This document shows positions 59,063 to 64,000 of a stretch of 64,000 bases of DNA, one piece after another. The stretch's first letter is position 1, and each line of letters starts with the position of its first letter. The translations under genes were made by a program, and so were the position numbers. A model generated the notes under the pieces. That model saw nothing but the letters and a program-made list of their open reading frames with translations. It was not told where the DNA came from and did no database searches. The stretch is from Glaciecola sp048820975 (GTDB taxonomy: Bacteria > Pseudomonadota > Gammaproteobacteria > Enterobacterales > Alteromonadaceae): the NCBI RefSeq assembly GCF_048820975.1, contig NZ_JBMEUF010000001.1:62001-126000 (forward strand), read 5' to 3'.

Positions 59063-60244
59063 ATGAAAAAAAATGTTGTTGTTTTAAACTGCGGTAGTTC
59101 TTCAGTTAAGTTCGCCATTATTGACGCTAAAACCGGCGAAGCAAGTTTAACTGGCTTAGCCGAAAACTTAGGGAATGCCGATTCGTGCATGACGTTTAAA
59201 ACCCAAGGTAAAAAGCAACAAGGTGATTTGGTAGCAAACGCAAATCATGCACAAGCCTTAAAAGCCATTCAAGATGTTATTGCTAGTACAGGTGAAAAAC
59301 CTGTTGCGGTAGGGCACCGGGTCGTTCATGGCGGAGAGCGTTTTAAAGAAGCCGCATTGGTTGATAACAGCGTGTTAGCTGCCATAGAAGATTATGCTAG
59401 CATGTCGCCCTTGCATAATATGGCTAATTTAAAAGGCATTACTACCGCCCAAGCGGCATATCCAGACTTACCTCACGTTGCTGTATTTGATACCTCTTTC
59501 TTTCAACAAGTTCCACAGCGCGCTTACTTATATGCCTTACCTAAAAAGCTATACGAAGAACATGGTATTCGTAGCTATGGGTTTCACGGTACTAGCCACC
59601 AGTTTATTTTAGACAGCAGTGCTAGTTTACTAAATAAGCCAGTAAGCGAAACCAGCATCATTAGTGCGCATTTGGGGAACGGTTGCAGCGTAGCAGCAAT
59701 TGAAAAAGGCATTGCTCATGATACCAGTATGGGGTTTACACCATTAGAAGGCTTAGTGATGGGAACCCGCTGTGGCGACATAGACCCAAGCTTACCCGGC
59801 ACATTACAAGCCAAATTAGGTAAGTCAGTCAGTGAAATCAATGACCTATTGAATAAACAATCAGGCTTACTGGGTTTATCAGAATTGAGCAATGATTGCA
59901 GAACCCTGGAAGAGGCTGCGCAAAATGGCCATGAAGGTGCAAAGCTAGCCTTAGAAGTATTTTGCTACCGCTTAGCAAAATATATTGCGTCATATTTGAT
60001 TGTAGTGCCGTCGCTGGATGCCATCGTATTTACCGGCGGAATTGGCGAAAATTCGTCGTATATTAGAAGTACTACCATGGCATATTTTGCTCATTTAGGT
60101 TTTAGCATTAACAATGATGAAAACTTAGCTAAGCGCTTTGGCACAGGTGGTAATATTGCGCATGAGTGTTCTTCTAAGCCCGTATTTGTAGTTGCCACCA
60201 ATGAAGAGTGGGTCATTGCTGCCCAAGCCCTTACTTTCGCTTAA
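59063..60244 (+). CDS. ackA: Acetate kinase
   Basis: Converts acetyl phosphate and ADP to acetate and ATP, and the reverse. Signatures VLNCGSSSVKFAIID, GHRVVHGGERF, FDTSFFQ, YGFHGTSHQ, SAHLGNGCSVAAI and FTGGIGENS are all present, including catalytic Asp and Arg positions. 393 residues. pta follows directly, forming the ackA-pta operon. Confidence 0.98.
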   Translation: MKKNVVVLNCGSSSVKFAIIDAKTGEASLTGLAENLGNADSCMTFKTQGKKQQGDLVANANHAQALKAIQDVIASTGEKPVAVGHRVVHGGERFKEAALVDNSVLAAIEDYASMSPLHNMANLKGITTAQAAYPDLPHVAVFDTSFFQQVPQRAYLYALPKKLYEEHGIRSYGFHGTSHQFILDSSASLLNKPVSETSIISAHLGNGCSVAAIEKGIAHDTSMGFTPLEGLVMGTRCGDIDPSLPGTLQAKLGKSVSEINDLLNKQSGLLGLSELSNDCRTLEEAAQNGHEGAKLALEVFCYRLAKYIASYLIVVPSLDAIVFTGGIGENSSYIRSTTMAYFAHLGFSINNDENLAKRFGTGGNIAHECSSKPVFVVATNEEWVIAAQALTFA

Positions 60245-60258
60245 GCGCCGGAGAATTT

Positions 60259-62400
60259 ATGTCACGTCGAATTATGTTAATCCCAGTGGGAACCAGTGTA
60301 GGTTTAACCACGGTTAGTATGGGATTAGTACGCGCACTTGAAGAACAAGCCATTAAACTCAATTTTTATAAGCCGGTGGCGCAACCGCGCAAAGGCGATA
60401 CAGGCGTTGAACGCTCAACGGCTATTATTTCCCATCATTGTAGCGTTAAACCTATCCCCGCTTTTACACACTCAGCCGTAGAACGGATGATCAGTAACGA
60501 CAACATGGACGACTTGTTAGAAGGCATTATTGAACGCTTTGAGCAGTACCAAGAACAAGACGCAGTGACCATTATTGAAGGCTTGGTGACAACGCGGCAT
60601 CATCCTTATGCTGAGCGATTGAATTTAGAAATAAGCCGAGCTCTTGATGCCGATTTAGTGTTCGTATGCGTTCCTGGCAATGATGACACGGTAGACATTA
60701 ATCATAGGCTAGAAATAGTGGTAGATGCTTATGGCGGCCACAAAAGTAAAAAAGTGGTTGGCTGTATTTTTAATAAAGTCAACGCGCCATTTGATGAACA
60801 TGGCCAACTTAGCATAGATATAGCTGATGGCGAGGTGCCTCAATTAGATGAAGAAAGGTTAGCAGCGCTAAGCGCTTTACCTATTTTTAAGAAACACCTT
60901 AAGATGTTGGGCTGTATTACTTGGAATCCTGAATTGGTGTCACCACGCGTCATTGATATCGCTAAGCATTTAAATGCACATATTGTAAATGAAGGTGATA
61001 TTGAGCAGCGGCGCTTAAGAAGCGTGACCTTATGTGCACGCGAAATTCACAACATGACACACACCTTAAAACCTGGCGCTTTGCTGGTGTTTTCGGGCGA
61101 CAGAAGTGATGTGTTTGTTTCAAGCTGTTTAGCTGCGTTAAATGGCACAAAATTGGGCGCATTATTACTCACTGGCGGCAACATGCCTGATGAAAATATT
61201 CAGCGTTTAGGTAGCCAAGCAATGGAAACCGGCTTGCCAGTAATGTTGGTAAATACTAATACATGGCAAACCGCTCAAAAACTGCATGCGTTTAATCAAG
61301 AAGTGCCGGTTGATGACAGCCAGCGCATAGAAAAATTGATGGCTCATGGTGCTGAAAATATTAATGTAGATTGGCTTTCATCACTGACTAAAAAAGTGAC
61401 TCGCCAGCAAAAATTTTCGCCATCAGCCTTTAGGTTTGCGTTAACCACACGCGCACGTGAAGCCAACAAGCGTATTGTATTACCCGAGGGCAATGAGCCT
61501 AGAACGGTTGTTGCGGCATCAATTTGTGCTAAACGCGGGATTGCCCATCCGGTTTTACTTGGTAACAAAGATGAAATACTAAGAGTAGCGCAGCAGCAAG
61601 GTGTAGAATTAGGTGAAAACGTTGAAATTGTAGAGCCTAGTGATGTAAAAGAACAATACGTGGCTGAACTTGTTTCTCTGCGAGGCCATAAGGGCGTAAG
61701 TGAAGTTATTGCGCGGGAATTACTGGATGACAAAGTCACCTTAGGCACAATGATGCTTAAACAAGGTGATGTAGATGGCTTGGTGTCGGGGGCTGTAAAT
61801 ACCACTGCCAATACTATTCGCCCAGCATTGCAGTTAATCAAAACCGCAGAAAATGCGTCTTTGGTTTCTTCTGTATTTTTTATGTTATTGCCTGATCAAG
61901 TATTAGTTTATGGTGACTGTGCTATAAACCCTGATCCTAACGCTCAAGAACTTGCTGATATTGCCATTCAATCAGCCAATTCAGCTAAAATGTTTGGCAT
62001 TGAGCCGCGTGTAGCGATGATTAGTTATTCTACAGGTACATCAGGCGCGGGCAGTGACGTTGAAAAGGTGCGTGAAGCCACAAAGATTGCGCAAAAGCTA
62101 CGCCCCGATTTATTAATTGATGGGCCCTTACAATATGATGCTGCCGCCATTGAAAGTGTGGGGCGAAGCAAGGCGCCTGATAGCCCCGTTGCGGGCAAAG
62201 CCAATGTATTTGTATTTCCTGACTTAAACACAGGAAATACTACTTACAAAGCGGTTCAACGTAGCTTTGATTTGGTTTGTATTGGCCCTATGCTGCAAGG
62301 TATGCGCAAGCCGGTTAATGATTTAAGCCGCGGTGCATTGGTAGATGACATAGTGTATACCATTGCATTAACCGCTATTCAGGCTAAGCAAAGCGAATAA
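60259..62400 (+). CDS. pta: Phosphate acetyltransferase
   Basis: Interconverts acetyl-CoA and acetyl phosphate. From ATG 60259 it starts MSRRIMLIPVGTSVGLTTVS, the canonical long-Pta N-terminus, with a GGAGA ribosome site; the frame open to 60208 lies inside ackA. The N-terminal P-loop-like and DRTGG domains (about 1-370) precede the catalytic PTA_PTB domain (about 385-710: LPEGNEPRTVVAA, GDCAINPDP). 713 residues. Confidence 0.97.
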   Translation: MSRRIMLIPVGTSVGLTTVSMGLVRALEEQAIKLNFYKPVAQPRKGDTGVERSTAIISHHCSVKPIPAFTHSAVERMISNDNMDDLLEGIIERFEQYQEQDAVTIIEGLVTTRHHPYAERLNLEISRALDADLVFVCVPGNDDTVDINHRLEIVVDAYGGHKSKKVVGCIFNKVNAPFDEHGQLSIDIADGEVPQLDEERLAALSALPIFKKHLKMLGCITWNPELVSPRVIDIAKHLNAHIVNEGDIEQRRLRSVTLCAREIHNMTHTLKPGALLVFSGDRSDVFVSSCLAALNGTKLGALLLTGGNMPDENIQRLGSQAMETGLPVMLVNTNTWQTAQKLHAFNQEVPVDDSQRIEKLMAHGAENINVDWLSSLTKKVTRQQKFSPSAFRFALTTRAREANKRIVLPEGNEPRTVVAASICAKRGIAHPVLLGNKDEILRVAQQQGVELGENVEIVEPSDVKEQYVAELVSLRGHKGVSEVIARELLDDKVTLGTMMLKQGDVDGLVSGAVNTTANTIRPALQLIKTAENASLVSSVFFMLLPDQVLVYGDCAINPDPNAQELADIAIQSANSAKMFGIEPRVAMISYSTGTSGAGSDVEKVREATKIAQKLRPDLLIDGPLQYDAAAIESVGRSKAPDSPVAGKANVFVFPDLNTGNTTYKAVQRSFDLVCIGPMLQGMRKPVNDLSRGALVDDIVYTIALTAIQAKQSE

Positions 62401-62550
62401 GTTTTATCAAAATATGTGATCTTGATTGTAATTTTTACTTTACAAAATAGAAGTCATTAGGTGAAAGTCTAATATGACGTAATTCAACACGCCAGAAGCG
62501 TGAGCTTGAGCACCACTGCCGCTCAGCGCTTACAACACAAGGAGTATAGA

Positions 62551-64000
62551 ATGAGTCAAAACAGCTTTGATACAAAACGTGATTTAGAGGTAAACGGAAC
62601 AAGCTTTACCATTTACGACATTACTCGTTTACCCAATCAGGATGCTATTTCAAAACTTCCCTACAGCATGAAAATACTGCTGGAAAATTTACTACGCAAC
62701 GAAGATGGCCACCATGTAGATAATGGTGATATTCAAGCTTTGTGTGATTGGGACGCAAGCATAAAATCTGAGCAACAGGTTGCCTTTACCCCAGCCAGAG
62801 TGGTGCTTCAAGATTTTACAGGTGTACCTGCCATTGTTGATTTAGCTGCCATGCGCGATGCTATGATCAAACTAGACGGCGATGCCGAACAAATTAACCC
62901 TTTAGTGCCTGTAGATTTGGTCATTGACCATTCTGTTATGGTCGATTTCTTTGGTACTGAAGACGCGCTAGGTAAGAATACTGCTATTGAGTTTGAGCGC
63001 AATGAAGAGCGCTATAAATTTCTACGCTGGGGCCAAAAAGCATTTTCTAACTTTAGAGTGGTTCCACCAGGCACGGGCATTGTGCATCAAGTCAATCTAG
63101 AATATTTAGCCCATGTGGTCATGACCAAAGAGAAAGGCGACACCCAAGAACTAGTGCCCGATACGCTTGTGGGAACCGACTCACACACAACCATGATAAA
63201 CGGCCTTGGCGTACTGGGTTGGGGCGTAGGCGGGATAGAAGCCGAAGCGGCCATGTTAGGGCAACCTATTAGCATGCTTTTACCTGAGGTAGTGGGCTTT
63301 GAACTAAAAGGCGCTTTAAATGAGGGCGCAACAGCGACTGACTTAGTGCTAACCGTGACTAAGATGCTGCGTGAAAAAGGCGTGGTAGGAAAGTTTGTTG
63401 AATTTTATGGTGACGGACTTGCCAATCTTCCCTTAGCTGACCGAGCCACCATAGCGAACATGGCGCCTGAGTATGGTGCTACGTGCGGCATATTTCCTAT
63501 TGATGATGAAACATTAAATTATATGCGCCTGAGTGGCCGCGACGCGGCGCAGATTGATATAGTTGAATCTTACGCTAAGGCGCAAGGTATTTGGCGAGAA
63601 GACGGAGAGGCTCCGGCCACTTATACCGATACTCTACAACTTGATTTATCTGATGTGGTGCCCAGCATTGCCGGGCCTAAACGCCCGCAAGATAAAATTG
63701 CGTTAAGTGATGCCAAGAAATCATTTTATGATTTAATGGAGTTACAAGGTGTTGAGCTTAATAACGAAATGCTAAGCCGTTTTGCCGATGAAGGTGGCTC
63801 AACCGCTATTGGCGCTGAACCACCTAAGGGCGCCGTTGAAATTAATATTAATGGCGAAAGCCATCATTTACAGCATGGTGATGTGGTGATAGCGGCTATT
63901 ACATCGTGTACGAATACATCAAATCCGGCGGTAATGATTGCTGCTGGCTTAGTGGCACAAAAAGCCAAACAAAAGGGCTTAAGCGTGAAGCCTTGGGTGA
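62551..64000 (+). CDS. acnA: Aconitate hydratase A (partial, runs off the right edge)
   Basis: TCA-cycle aconitase isomerising citrate and isocitrate. ATG 62551 has AAGGAG nine bases upstream; 483 codons are visible. Family hallmarks: ILLENLLRNEDG, LQDFTGVPAIVDLAAMRDA, VIDHSVMVD, RVVPPGTGIVHQVNLEY, GTDSHTTMINGLGVLGWGVGG and the first cluster Cys in ITSCTNTSNP. The other two cluster cysteines lie beyond the window. A small inverted repeat (CACGC, GCGTG near 62488-62502) is in the leader. Confidence 0.97.
   Translation, partial: MSQNSFDTKRDLEVNGTSFTIYDITRLPNQDAISKLPYSMKILLENLLRNEDGHHVDNGDIQALCDWDASIKSEQQVAFTPARVVLQDFTGVPAIVDLAAMRDAMIKLDGDAEQINPLVPVDLVIDHSVMVDFFGTEDALGKNTAIEFERNEERYKFLRWGQKAFSNFRVVPPGTGIVHQVNLEYLAHVVMTKEKGDTQELVPDTLVGTDSHTTMINGLGVLGWGVGGIEAEAAMLGQPISMLLPEVVGFELKGALNEGATATDLVLTVTKMLREKGVVGKFVEFYGDGLANLPLADRATIANMAPEYGATCGIFPIDDETLNYMRLSGRDAAQIDIVESYAKAQGIWREDGEAPATYTDTLQLDLSDVVPSIAGPKRPQDKIALSDAKKSFYDLMELQGVELNNEMLSRFADEGGSTAIGAEPPKGAVEININGESHHLQHGDVVIAAITSCTNTSNPAVMIAAGLVAQKAKQKGLSVKPWV

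Noticed and set aside
1..64000. CRISPR arrays or rRNA operons
   Set aside because: No regularly spaced repeat array and no rRNA sequence were seen in any part of the window.

Overview
The window is about 40% GC and carries a typical gammaproteobacterial gene set: rpsP-rimM-trmD-rplS, aroF-tyrA with a convergent pheA, nudB-ruvCAB, ybgC-tolQRAB-pal-cpoB, nadA, and ackA-pta with acnA. With several large TonB-dependent receptors, a MSHA-like pilin and a DNA polymerase II gene, this points to a marine member of the Alteromonadales. The genus cannot be fixed from sequence alone.

Layout. 1-11 kb: tail of an unknown gene, an MscS-type channel, the rpsP operon, a hexapeptide acetyltransferase, modABC, then aroF-tyrA facing pheA. 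11-16 kb: a double-receiver response regulator and yciH on the minus strand, then an iron ABC transporter (fbpABC-like) behind a Fur-box-like site; its first gene appears to start at ATC. 16-28 kb: aspS, nudB-ruvCAB, the Tol-Pal operon, two identical tRNA-Lys genes, nadA and tRNA-Ser(GGA).

28-42.6 kb is an accessory island. It begins about 100 bases after tRNA-Ser(GGA) with the N-terminal remnant of an integrase, cut by a decayed IS3-family element. Then come about a dozen co-directional genes of a system I do not recognise: two multi-pass membrane proteins, a small protein, a papain-like cysteine peptidase with an N-terminus resembling the RNA polymerase alpha-CTD, an ECF-like sigma factor with a downstream partner, a 1205-residue membrane STAND ATPase with a degenerate Lon-like N-terminus, a TolQ/TolR-like proton-channel pair with a membrane-anchored periplasmic protein, and three exported or anchored proteins. 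Three transcription units each carry the same ungapped 28-base upstream motif, which suggests one dedicated regulator, most simply the island's own sigma factor. I read it as an envelope-spanning, proton-motive-force-linked sensing or conflict system; its function is inference.

42.6-64 kb: a type IV pilin-like gene, a small membrane protein, polB, then a phosphate-ester scavenging locus (metallophosphoesterase, PI-PLC-like enzyme, two TonB-dependent receptors, FecR-like anti-sigma factor and FecI-like sigma factor). A shared TTTGTCCCCTTT element precedes three units of this locus. A frameshifted unknown gene plus a NUDIX hydrolase, ackA-pta and the start of acnA close the window.
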